A DNA stretch of 64,000 nucleotides, taken from positions 6,324,001 through 6,388,000 of the forward strand of contig CM034547.1 of assembly GCA_020055645.1 (NCBI GenBank), in the 5' to 3' direction. The notes under the pieces are model-generated. The model saw nothing but the letters and a program-made list of their open reading frames with translations. It made no database searches and was not told the DNA's origin. This document shows, piece after piece, positions 48,077-59,690 of the stretch. Each line of letters starts with the position of its first letter. The stretch's first letter is position 1. Source of the DNA: Tomocerus qinae (taxonomy: Eukaryota > Arthropoda > Collembola > Entomobryomorpha > Tomoceridae). The translations under genes were made by a program, and so were the position numbers.

Positions 48077-51000
48077 AAATCATTCTATCTATTATCAAGT
48101 ATTGAGCTTCGAATTTATATTCACAGCAGTAGTCTGTTTTAATGTTTAATAATAAGTTCTCAAGTGTTCTATTGTCTTAGAATGTGTAAAGTCTTGATTT
48201 ACTGCACGATTACAATCACCTGGCTTGCTTTTATCATCTTTTACCTTGAACTTTCATGGAGATAACCTCATCTGCATACAGTATGTTGTTAGACGAGATA
48301 CTACAGCTGAATGAGCTCAAGCATCTCGTATACCACATTCTCAAGTGCATGGCCACAACAAAATACTTTCCAGAACTTTACTTTTAACAATTTTATACGC
48401 CAGCTTAAACAAAGGAATTTTGCATTCTCTCATTCTCTGACATGATAAGCTTATGTACCAGTTTTTACAGAAACAATGGATACTTTTCGGTACCTGTATC
48501 GATTTGTACTTATAGCGATACAATGTATGTCACCAAATTACACAGATTTCGACTTTAGACCAATGAAAGGAAACGTAGCAACTGTTTTCCTGAAAATCTA
48601 GTTACGTCCAGTTACAACCAGTATGGAATTATACAAAGGGGACAAGTATCACTACTGCTTTTTTGAAAACATGCTTTTTCCAGTAAAAACTGGTTTCAAG
48701 GGTGTAGATCGAGTTATAGTGATATTTCTTCTCTTTCTACAATTAGAAAATAAGGTAGGCGTGCTATGGGCATTGCAGACACGTGTATCAGGATGACTAA
48801 CAAAACAAATGTAGATCAAGTATTAATAATAAGCACAAATTGATGTAATCTCTCCTAATTGCATTAATTAATTTACTATACTAATAAACTACACTAATTC
48901 CACTGCTGATAGAGAATCTTTCAGTTTCAGTACTGCAAGATATTGTCTTTACAAGCCTCACCTTGCGCTTCATCTGCATTTGCACAGCCTAGTAATATAT
49001 GATCTCGCTGCAAATAAGTTATTGAACTCTTTTCGACACTGGAGAGTGGAACTCGAACCAAATTGGAATTCAATTACCAATATGCCAGTATCAACAGGTC
49101 CCCGATGTACAATAATATTTCGTGTGCATATCCCATTTCATGTCTACTCATTAGAATAATGTATACAGACAGTTCGGCAGTCGGCACTAAAAATAAACCA
49201 CATTCACAATACAAAAAAAGCTCGCTGAATACCAACTGACCTGAGATCAATCTCTAAAATGTTTTTTCACGTTTGTCTCATCGTCTGATTTAAACTCTTC
49301 TATAATTTTTACACTACCAAGCTACCAATTAACACTATCCATACTAATGTATATGAAAACTATTTTTAACGTACATCTTATAACATTAAATTGATCTTTG
49401 GCTTCATAAGTGTGTGTACAAGAAGAGAGTGAGAAATATCTAGCCACGGATGATGGAGCTATAGTCAAGGTCTTTCCGTGTTATGAAATATAAATTGCAA
49501 TCAGAAACGAATCGCAATTCATTTTCTTTGAGTATTTATTTATCATAGTACCTCCAAACAAAAGCTTAGATATATTATTGTATCAATTAGTTAAAAATGT
49601 CTATGGAGGTGCAGCTAGGACTCTACAAAAACACTGAAAATATCCACCCACAATGAATCTAATATATATCTCTGATTATGATACAACTATTATAGTGCCC
49701 CTATTATAACAACTACCAGGGAACTAAAAATGTACTCCTTTTTTACTTTATTTACATGTAAAGTGTTAGTAAATGGGGCACGCTGATACATCAAAAAAGG
49801 CAAAAAGGACTGCTTTTAATCTTTTTTATAAAAAAGGTAAAAGGCGAAAAAGGACTGCTTTTAAAAAAGCTTAGTCCTATCTTTTTTATAAAAAAAGGTT
49901 AAAGGCAAAAAAGACTGCTTTTAAAAAAGCTTACTTCTATCTTTTTTATAAAAAAGGTAAAAGGTAAAAAAGGTACTTTTTTGTTCCCTGACTACTACAC
50001 TGTAGTAAAGTAAGTTTCAGTTTCTGTATGCAGCATCTACTATCTTAAATTAAACTGTGCTATCTTTGGATTATCCGTTATTTTTGTTTTTATGATCCAG
50101 TTTGTCGATGGTTTTACAAATGTTGATAATTAGTGCTACGGTCCGTTAATAAAATGTATATTACAAATATAAGTTAGTGTAAATATGTAGTTCTACTTTA
50201 AATGTCAACAAGAACATCTCAAATCCAGCTCAGAAACTCTAAATGAGAACATCCAGTAGCAATATTATAATGCTTTACAAATAGAATAACGATTAGATTA
50301 TGAAATGTCAACCCAAAAGTGGCTCATGCACTAACGCTTCTATTTAACTATACTTATTGGTTATGTATACATACGTGTGACGAGCAAGTAATGGTAATTA
50401 TGATAATGAGTGCAGTTTGTTTTGTACTAAAATAAATTTTGAAAAACTGACTAGTAAAAACGTGCAGTATTTTACATTTGATTTGTAATATAATTTTGAA
50501 TCGACTAACTCGGTGAGCGGTGACTTATTTTATTTACTTGTAAAAATAAATGATTACATATTTACATACAGATATGTAAGGGATGCTGAACATACTACGT
50601 GTATAGGTGTATGGTGTATCTACATGGGTTATTTAGGTTTAAAAAGGTTTAGAGTTTTACTTTTAACAAAGTTCAAAGAGTGCAGAGTTCTTTTATTTCG
50701 ATGTTTTGTTCTCTTCAGCATGTTCTCAGTTAGTTTTATTACATCGTTTATTCAATTGGAAATCATATCAATGTGTTTCTTTATCTGAATGAGTAAATAG
50801 GAGGAAAATAAACGAAACCAACATTCTAGATTGTTTAATACACTGACTGTCTATAGACTAGTCTTGTAATTTTCGTTTGAGTGGCTTAACATAATCTATG
50901 CGGAGAAGTTCTAACCTCACATGTTCATGCAGTATACTAAACGAGTAAAGTAGGTACGTAAAAGCATAAAAAGAGTCCATACACCTTGCTGGAATTGAAC

Positions 51001-51210
51001 ACTGATCGTCAGAAGAGCTTCAGGAGAGGTATCGCTTATTTCTGGCAGATATTCTAGTCTGCTTTTGCAATTAATACCTCCATCTACTAAATACAAAACT
51101 TTATTTACACTGTAAAGATATTTTCATAAAAAGTAAAATTTTGAATACAAAAATTGTTCGCACAAAAAATAAGCTATAGAAAAGTACATGATAAGCAGTA
51201 GTACAACGAA
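48077..51210. other. Intergenic region with a 60-bp tandem repeat
   Basis: 3.1 kb without a recognisable gene. The only clear structure is the tandem repeat at 49790-49985. The open frame at 50513-50788 has no domain and no coding support. Confidence 0.55.
49790..49985. repeat. Three units of a 60-bp A/T-symmetric tandem repeat
   Basis: CTTTTTTATAAAAAA recurs exactly 60 bases apart at 49821, 49881 and 49941. Between them are AAAGG(C/T)AAAAA(A/G)GACTGC and TTTTAAAAAAGCTTA. Each unit contains internal dyads. Confidence 0.85.
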
Positions 51211-54200
51211 ATGTTTGTGAATTACTTTTGCAAGAGTCTCAAAGGCTCTTTGACTTCACTCCTTGCAGTTGGCATTTACATAATTTTGACTATTAGCAGT
51301 AGATCTCAATTAGTTTCTGCGCAAGGGATTTTATTTCCTCAAGACTCAGAGTTTCGGGAACGCCGGTGTCTGGATGGAATCTGGAATTTCCGTATTGCCC
51401 CAAGAGACAAACCCGACATCGGATTTGTCCAACAATGGTACTCCCACCCACTTTCTGAGGTAATCAAATTTTTAATTATCTTTTACTATCTAAACACAAC
51501 AGAAAGTTTTGTAATCCTTGAGGGCAATGAAATACTTTAAGGGGATAAAATTTAGGAGGGATATATTATACTATCATTCCAGAATAAATATTTGCACATA
51601 AATCATTGTAGAAAACGTTTAGAACTGAAATTGTAAAGCATTTTTAATCTTCACCTCTGTTGGTTGGGATTGAAGAGATTTTTTTGTTCCTCATGCATTA
51701 AAGCCATTACAAACTCTAATTAAAAATAATTTCGATTGCACATAACAAGTTAATGTATTTGAAGAGCGTGAATTTTAATTTAGAAATTGCAAATTGTCGT
51801 TCACTGCCAGAAATGAGAAGAGACGGCGAAGATACTCAATTAATACATATGCCAAAGTTTAAAAAGCCTGATATAATAAGACATTGAAAGGTTCTGGTGA
51901 ACTCAATGATGTGATCTCAATTAATAATATGCAATTTTAGAGAGAGAGTAGAGCAGGTGATGTCAATGTCACGGCAATTCCATTTTCTCGAGCTTAAAAG
52001 TTATCCTCCAAAAGTACAGCGCTACCGAATTTATATCGGATTGAAAGTTGATGAAGTAGCGCCGGTTTCCTTACTGTACAATCGTAGACTTACAATTAGT
52101 TATCAAAGAGCTTTGCACAACTGTTGAATTCTCAAACGTCCTTGCTGCATATTCTATGTTCACATAGCGTGGGTTTACATTAATATTTGTGTGATGCCCT
52201 ACATCATCATTTCGCATCCCACATGCCACATGCAAGCATATTGTAGGCTATAGTCAATTAGTCAGTACAGAATTTAAAATAACGGTGAGTACAGTGTTTG
52301 CATAAGTCAACGGAAAGAATCAGTCAATTCATAAAAAAGGATTTTGATATCAAAGCACTTTGTTACAAATCTAATTCGGTCAGACAGACTTTATTTGCAT
52401 GTGTCTGTTTCATTATCTGATATGATGTGTATAAATAACATCGAATGTTTTTCTGCACACGAGCGCGAGAATCGTGGCTGATGATGTATAGCGTCTGGGG
52501 ATACTGCGTGACAAATTATTGCCCTCATCTTCCTATGTGACAATATGTTCTTCTTATACCTACGTTTTTATGGAGAATGCAAATCACTAGAAATACAACT
52601 AAAATAATCCTCAGATCAACAATTAAACTTAATATTACTATTCCGGAGTTACCAAACAGTATAAATTTTGTACCCACATAAATACAATGGATTTGCATTG
52701 ATAATAATTTAATTATTTTTTATTATTTATGCTTAATAATTTTGATTGTAAGCATCTTTGAATTTTTCAGACAGGAGAAATTGATTTGATGCCAGTTCCA
52801 AGCAGTTACAATGACATAACTCAGAATAAGACCATCAGGGATCACATTGGATGGGTTTGGTATGATCGAGAGTTTTGGATACCAAAAAGCTGGGCAACCA
52901 ATACTAGAATATTCATTCGCTTTGGTGGTGTCAACTATCACGCGATTGTCGTAAGGAAAATAATTGTTTTTGCAATTGCTAATTTATAAATTGATTTGAT
53001 CAAAAGAATTTTCTTTCAGTGGATAAATGGAGTGAAGGCGGTTGAACATAGCGGTGCCCATTTACCATTTGTAGCCGAACTGGACGCAGCTAATCTTGCA
53101 TTCAAAAGTCCTAACAGGATCACTGTTGCTGTAAATAATACATTAAGCCAGGAGACTGTTCCGCAAGGCACAATTGTTTATCAAACTGCCGAAAGGCAAG
53201 ACTAAGACTACTTTTTAAAAAAAATAGTTTTTAGCATAAGCAACGAAAATCATTTTGATATTTTATTCGCAGGTATCCTAAAGGATATTTTACTCAGAAC
53301 TACAATTTTGATTTTTTCAACTATGCTGGCATCCATCGTCCCGTGTATTTGTTCACTACACCCAAGAATTACATTGATGATATTGCAGTTACGACTGATG
53401 TCCTCACAGAAAGCGAGGGCCATATTAACGGTTAGAATTCCAGTATTCCGCTATAAATTAACTATTGTATTTTCTTATAATCTTTGCATGTATTTCAGGA
53501 GTTGTTTCGTTTTCTGTGAGCACTGTTCCCGATGGGGCAATGCCAATTGCTGTCAATAACTCAAATAAAAGCAGGAAAAGTGGAGGAACATCTACAAAAA
53601 ATACTTCCCCGCGAACACACATTATTGCACATTTGGAAGACCGGAATGGCCATTCTGTAGCCGTAGCTTCAGGAGCCAGAGGTCAATTAGTCATTACAGA
53701 TGCCAAACTTTGGTGGCCTTACACAATGGTTAAGAACGATAGCGAGGCTGGATATTTGTACACCTTAGTGGTGAGATTTTTAAAATTGAACTTTTCATCA
53801 TTGTTTTAGTGTTTTATTCCACAAATTAACTAATACATTGATTTTATTTTGTAAAGGTAACTCTCACAGATGAAAAAAGTAACGAGCTGGATATTTATCG
53901 ATTAAAAGTTGGCATCAGATCCGTTACATGGTCAACTACAACATTTCTGATTAACAATAAACCATTTTACTTTCGTGGCTTCGGCCGTCATGAAGATTTC
54001 AATGTAATTTAGTTATTTAAAACCGTTTAATTAATTCCATGATGTGTAAATCTCTATTATATAGCTTATGCTTGTATGAAAATGATTCTCTAGGTTCGAG
54101 GGAAAGGCATTGACAATGTAATGTTGGTAAAAGATCACAATTTAGTCAAATGGACAGGAGCAAATTCTTACCGCACATCCCACTACCCATATTCCGAAGA

Positions 54201-55792
54201 AATCATGGATCTTACTGATGAACTCGGGATTGTTATCATTGACGAATGCCCTGCCGTCTCTTTAGAGTAATATTTGGCTATTAACGTTACAATTAATGTA
54301 CGTTTTACTTAACAATAATGTTTATGTGGTTTTCAGTGGATTTGGCGACAGGTTACTGGCAAACCATAAGCAACAAATACGAGAAATGGTCAACAGAGAC
54401 AAAAATAGACCTAGTGTCGTTATGTGGTCAGTAGGAAATGAACCACAAAGTCAGAAACCAGCAGCAGAAAATTATTTCCGGTAATTAAATCACCAATTCA
54501 TTATCTAGGCTTATTTAAGACATCATTTTAACAAAAATTAATTTCCCTGCATGGCAGCTTACTAAAATCATTTCAATTTTTTAACTAAAGAAATGTTATT
54601 TTACGTGTTCCAATTTCAAACTAACTATAGAATAACTTGCAATTTACTGCCTTTTAATTACATTGCAAATGCTACTCCTTTTTATCAATTTCCATACGAA
54701 AATGTACTTTTTTGCGGCTTTTTGCTATAATGAAAATGTTGTAAAACAAAGCTTTTTGGAGCTGATTGAATGATCATGAGTTAATTTTTTCACTTAAATT
54801 TGAAATTGAATTGTGCAGACAAATTGTAGAAATGACAAAATCTTTGGACGATAAGCGACCAATTACCTTAGTTATAAATCAAGGATGGTACAACGACAAA
54901 GCAGTATGTTTGCATTTTTTATATTATCTTTTTTCTCTAAAATTAGTGATATTGTTGCCTTAAATCGAGAGCTTGACCCGACGCGACCAATAACTTTGGT
55001 TGTGGCACAAAACTTTGACAAGGATGTTACTGTAATACTTTTAAATTCATTTTATGAAAAATATTATATACCTGTCTATTGTCGCTTTGGGGTTAGTTCT
55101 TAGTAATCTTTTGTAATTTACAAATACATTTCGACTATGTAGGCCAAATTTGTGGACATCTTATCGATTAACCGATACTTCAGTTGGTATTCGGACACTG
55201 GGCACACAGAAGTCATTAAAAATTCCATGATCCTCGACGTTCAGAATTGGATAAAAACATTCAATAGGCCTTTAATGGTTGCAGAATATGGGGCAGACAC
55301 TGTTGCCGGTCTCCATATGGTATAACACGATTGACCTAATTCTCATTATTGTCCAATTTTAAAAGGGATTTATGAAATATATTTATCAAAAATTTTAGAG
55401 TCCAGAATTTGTTTTTACGGAAGAGTATCAACTGGAAATGATGAAGGAGCATTTCAAAGCTTTTGATTTCCTCAGGACAAATACCACTTTTATCGGAGAA
55501 ATGATTTGGAATTTTGCTGATTTCATGACAGCGCAAGGTAAATTATGATCAAATGGTTTACAGATTCAGAAAAGGTATTATTAAGACATTGTTTTATGGC
55601 ATTTTTCTAGGAATAACTCGCATCACAGGAAATCGTAAAGGAATTTTCACAAGAGACAGACAGCCTAAAAGCTCTGCTCATTATTTACGTGCTCGCTACC
55701 ACCTCCTGGCTTCTGAAAGCGACGGATATCCAGAACCTGAAGATTTGAGAGATATTTATCCGATTTTTACAAACAATCGTGGCAAATATTAA
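51211..55792 (+). CDS. GUSB: Secreted/lysosomal beta-glucuronidase (GH2)
   Basis: Exo-hydrolase removing terminal beta-D-glucuronic acid, normally in lysosomes. Exons 51211-51459, 52771-52950, 53020-53195, 53273-53430, 53499-53770, 53857-54003, 54094-54266, 54337-54480, 54819-54903 (or 54947-55031), 55143-55319, 55399-55537 and 55611-55792 give 693 aa. A signal anchor or peptide ([15 protein letters not shown]...VSAQ) precedes the GH2 sugar-binding domain ([31 protein letters not shown]). The barrel follows, with GFGRHEDF, the acid/base Glu in [24 protein letters not shown], the nucleophile Glu in [12 protein letters not shown], and [12 protein letters not shown] plus [15 protein letters not shown]. 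All GUSB landmarks are present. One intron (53196-53272) uses a GC donor. Two alternative exons of equal length exist (see separate entry). Confidence 0.94.
54947..55031 (+). CDS. GUSB: Alternative (mutually exclusive) beta-glucuronidase exon 9b
   Basis: This 85-nt exon is a homologue of the upstream exon 9a (54819-54903, also 85 nt). Both are entered in phase 2 and left in phase 0. Both complete an Arg codon, then encode 28 residues: [20 protein letters not shown]... in 9a and [20 protein letters not shown]... in 9b. Shared positions include the RPITLV core. Only 43 bases separate them, shorter than any other intron found in the window (minimum 61). Including both would shift the frame. The acceptor is TAAAATTAG; the donor is ACT|GTAATA. 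Confidence 0.8.
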
Positions 55793-55895
55793 TAATTCAC
55801 AATTTTAATATTTATTTCTTTCATACAACTTCACATTTCTGTGAAATATTAAAGCATTTATAATTTATTGACTTCGTGAAACTTTACAGATAACA

Positions 55896-55901
55896 AATAA
55901 A
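55896..55901 (+). terminator. Polyadenylation signal of beta-glucuronidase
   Basis: AATAAA about 105 bases after the stop codon. Confidence 0.55.
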
Positions 55902-56371
55902 AAATCTAGTTTATTTTTGACAAAATAGATTTTCGTAAAGAAGAATTTATTTTCATACCTAGCAAGTGGAAATATAAATTATGATTTCCACCATCCGACT
56001 GCGTATGTGAAGTGAAGGAATGGAAATTAGTAAATGTACACAAAATAAAACCAAATATTTTCCATTTATCTACTATTTGTATCTGTATTACTCAAAACAT
56101 TTCTTTAATCTAAATGCAGGTGCATTGTATTGTAATTGGATTCAAGGATTAATAAAATTGCATCTAGTAGCCGAGCAGTAATTAATTCTGACCCGAAAAT
56201 AATTAAAATAAATAGGGACAGTCGGAAAAGGTTATTTAGTTTAATCGAGTCAACTTTTGTTATTATTTCGAGTGAAAGTTTTTTGAATTTTTGCTATGCG
56301 TAGGTGTTTATCTTTTCCGAAGCCACACTTAATTGCTATTCATTTACGAACCACAAATCGTTTGATCAGGA
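55902..56371. other. Convergent intergenic region
   Basis: About 470 bases between the 3' ends of the beta-glucuronidase gene (+) and the LAMP-like gene (-). Nothing recognised. Confidence 0.55.
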
Positions 56372-57369
56372 TTACGCAAAAGTTTCATAGCCCTCATCAT
56401 TTTGGCGACAACAGCATCTTACGCAATGCACACATGCAAATAGAGTAAGTCCAAGAATTATGATGGCAATGGCAAAAGTAACAACAGTAGACCACATCCA
56501 AACTTTCCAAAATTCCGCTGTTTCCGTGTCGTCGTTGTTATCGCTTGGGATTGACGCGCAATCTGATGTAGTAATCGGTGCTTTGAACCCCTCCCTGAAG
56601 AAATCCCCAAAAGCTTGCCAATGAGCATCGAAGAAGTGGACATGGAAAAGATCTGTACGTGCTGTCAACTCGCCCTGCCCACATTGAAAGGAATTAGACG
56701 TGGAAACTGGAAAGAAATCCAAGTTGTCCATTTGTTGTTCAATTCTCTCTGGAAATAAATAAGGCACAAATTATTATTTCAAAAGTGGAAATTCCTTTTG
56801 TATCAAGAAAGGCAAGACTTACTGATAGGCACTCCTGGGACAAATTGCGCGTTGTAGAAAGACACGTAAAATCTACTGATACTGTACAATGGATTTCCAA
56901 ATACATCGTGGAAGTATCTGAAGTCAATCGAGAATTCATTGGTGGCCATTTCACCTGTATCTAGGATTGGGGACTGCCATCGGAAAGAAATTGAATTGAT
57001 AGTTTCGGTATTTGTAAAAAGACTAAATAAGCTATTAAGACAACGCCCATCAGAAATTGCTTCGGGAGGAATATCCAAAGGAAAAGTCTGAGATGATCCG
57101 CCGGGTAATAAAACAGGCACTAGTATTCTTATCGCTCCGGTAAACTTAATACAGGCGACTATGCCTTCCTCTGTCCCGTACCATTGTCCAACATTATTAG
57201 GGTACACTAAAGGGGCTGTTCTATCACCCGAAATTGGAACTGGCTCAAGGCTTTCAGGCCATTCAATATTCCGCAGTTGAAATACAAATGAAAACCCAGA
57301 TGCATTTTCAGTTTTAAAAATCACAGACACAAAGCAAATCGTAAAAAGTCCAAATTGTTTAGAAAACAT
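56372..57369 (-). CDS. LAMP-like type I lysosomal membrane protein
   Basis: Two exons (56823-57369, 56372-56748) give 307 aa. The start at 57369 opens a signal peptide (KQFGLFTICFVSVIF...NASG). The lumenal part holds four well-spaced cysteines: GIVACIKF, DGRCLNSL, FQCGQGE and TSDCASI. This matches the two-disulfide pattern of a LAMP domain. One membrane helix follows (STVVTFAIAIIILGLTLFAC), then a short cytosolic tail with a Cys cluster (RCCCRQNDEGYETFA). GYETF at the tail end is a Gly-Tyr-x-x-Phi lysosomal sorting signal as in LAMP1/2. The protein is shorter than vertebrate LAMP1 (one lumenal domain), like invertebrate LAMP-related proteins. It lies tail to tail with the lysosomal beta-glucuronidase. 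The assignment rests on architecture rather than strong sequence identity. Confidence 0.75.
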
Positions 57370-57700
57370 GTTCAAATAGAGTTCAACTTTTTAATTAAAA
57401 TAATTATTAGATTACTGAGAATCCAGAGTATTTTCTATATTTCAGTCACAACTTGCAAAAATTTCAACCTTCTATTGCCACCTTATGATATTTTAGCAAC
57501 GAGTAACACCATTTACTTTATTGTATGCTTAAATTGTACTTAATTGCATGGTTAATAACACTATTGTCAATTTAATGAATAATTAATAATGCATTTTATG
57601 AGTTTATGTGAAGCAAACAGTTTTCACTTCAAGTTGAAAACAAGACTGTTGAATTAAAAAATGTATTATCTTATCAATACTGAGTACTACGATACGAATA
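57370..57700. other. Upstream region of the LAMP-like gene
   Basis: About 330 bases of AT-rich DNA upstream of the minus-strand LAMP-like gene, up to a Helitron-like insertion. No TATA box or other signal that I can defend. Confidence 0.45.
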
Positions 57701-57957
57701 TCTTTACTCTACATAAAGATAAAGTGGGCATGCGCATGGGATTCTTTCACTATTCCTGAATAAATGTTTGTATCTATGTCCGTAATATTTTGTAATTAAT
57801 GAGTAAGGGTAATATTTTGTAATTAATGAGCGAGGACTAGGCTATCAGTACTGAGTCCAATCAACGGTCTATGAAATTCGGGCCAATGCGCAGTCGGTAG
57901 AAATTTACTGATTTCAACATTTTCTAGCACACTTTATGTGTGCTAGGATTCAACTAG
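57701..57957 (+). mobile_element. Non-autonomous Helitron-like element, copy 2
   Basis: Starts TCTTTACTCTACATAAA directly after A57700. Ends with hairpin CTAGCACAC-TTTA-TGTGTGCTAG, GATTCAA, then CTAG before T57958. It is similar over the whole length to the element at 44853-45124, in the opposite orientation. The 257-bp length leaves no room for a transposase. Confidence 0.7.
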
Positions 57958-59690
57958 TAAGTGCATATAAATATATGCAAATGTTATGATATGTATCCAT
58001 CTCTATATAATAAAGACTGTCTTGTCTTAGGTAAAGCAATTTTACCTGCCACTATATTTTAAATGTCTGTACGTATGGTAGGGTGTTCCCACAATCTTAT
58101 CCAATCTAATCCGATTTTATCCAATTTTATCCAATTTTATCCGATTTTATCCAATTTTATCCGATTTTATCCTATCTTATCCGATTTTATCCGATTTTAT
58201 TCAGTTTTATCCGATTTTATCCGGTTTTATGCAATTTTATCCGGTTTTATCAGATCTTATCCAATCTTGTCGATTTTATCCGTGCCTCAGCCAGATTTCT
58301 TCTGATTCTGACGTCGTCAGATTTCATCAGAATTTAACAGAATAATGCATTCAGCTTTCTAATCGCAATAAAAGGAAAAATTGAGGTATTCTACCGTGAG
58401 GCATATTTTAATTGCTAGTTTGTAAATAAATCAATAAAGGAATGATTAAAAATTCTCCGGCATCAGTCTTTCTCTCTATTACTATTAGTCTCTATTATCG
58501 GTAGTTTACTATTAGAATAGGCAGAAATAGTTGAAAACAAAAGGTTTTCGATGTTAAAAGTTCCATTCTCAATGAAATTCATTGTTAGAAATGTAAGACA
58601 ATTTTTCCATACTATCGTTCCTATCCTATTCTGATTTTATCTATCATTATCATTTAATTTTTTGGATTGTGGCTAAAATGTTTTCTCTATCCCAATCCCA
58701 GAGTATTGGCTAATGGCTAACACATATTTAAATTACAACTTGAACAAGAGAATGAATTTTCATTTTAGGCCAATTTTGCAGGTCGAAAAGAGCATCTTTG
58801 CCCCAGTAGACTTGACGTGGGAGCTTATTGTAAGTACTAATTTAACTATGAGTGATATCTGAAAGATGACCCTGAAATTACAGTGCAAAATATTTTTCCT
58901 TACTTCAGTGCAAAATTAGATATCGAACAAACTTTGTAGCCATTAAAACATCGATACTGTTTGTTTATTAGTAGTAGCAGTGCAATTGTGTTGGTAGGTA
59001 GGTTAACTTCATTTTATTCACATCACCCTTTCTAATTAGTTAATTATCAGTTTGCTATAATTGTATTACAGAAGCATAACAAATGTTCCTTATTTAATGT
59101 ATAGACTTACAAGCGATAAAAAGTCGTGGTTGTTAAATTACCATGCTATATAATATTCCTTATGCTAATGGCATTGACTCTGGCATTGGACTGATTGATT
59201 GCACAATGTCTGTGTAAAATATTATCGCAACTCAACTCTTTATAACTTTTACAATTCTGTTTTAATGTATTCAAACCAGTATAGTGTCATTTTCAGTGCA
59301 TGTGGAGTTATGTTTATATTATTATTATTATGAAGACAATGAATACTAAAATGAACTTCGATAAGACTGAATTTATGCGATATTGATTACTTGTGTGTGG
59401 AACATAATATTACCACATGCACAAAATCAACTGCTAATGGATTGTATATGAATATGCAACTTTAGAAGTGCCATTGGTATATATTAAATTCTTCCACGAG
59501 TATAATATATGGATAGTGCACGCATTTGAATATCGTGTGTATTATAATGGAAATGCACGAAAAAATGAATATAAAGCTTGCATCGCTCCATTGCTCTTCC
59601 TTTTTCGTTCTGACTCGCGTGTGATTAAGAGCAGATCAAAAGCTAGTGTTGAGTGTAAACATTCGGCACTAATAAAATTTTGAAGGTACA
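57958..59690. other. Intergenic region
   Basis: Contains the second TTATCCGA-type minisatellite (58094-58280), then about 1.4 kb of unremarkable AT-rich DNA before the C45 gene. Confidence 0.55.
58094..58280. repeat. 10-bp minisatellite TTATCC[GA]ATT
   Basis: About 18 units of TTATCCGATT / TTATCCAATT, period 10. It is closely related to the array at 44490-44670. It begins about 135 bases beyond the 3' end of the second Helitron-like copy. Confidence 0.9.

Noticed and set aside
50513-50788. 91-codon open frame upstream of beta-glucuronidase
   Set aside because: Starts in non-coding-like sequence and has no motif, homologous look or splice continuation.
58063-58305. 80-codon open frame rich in DFIRFYPILS units
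   Set aside because: Pure translation of the 10-bp minisatellite; no evidence of expression.
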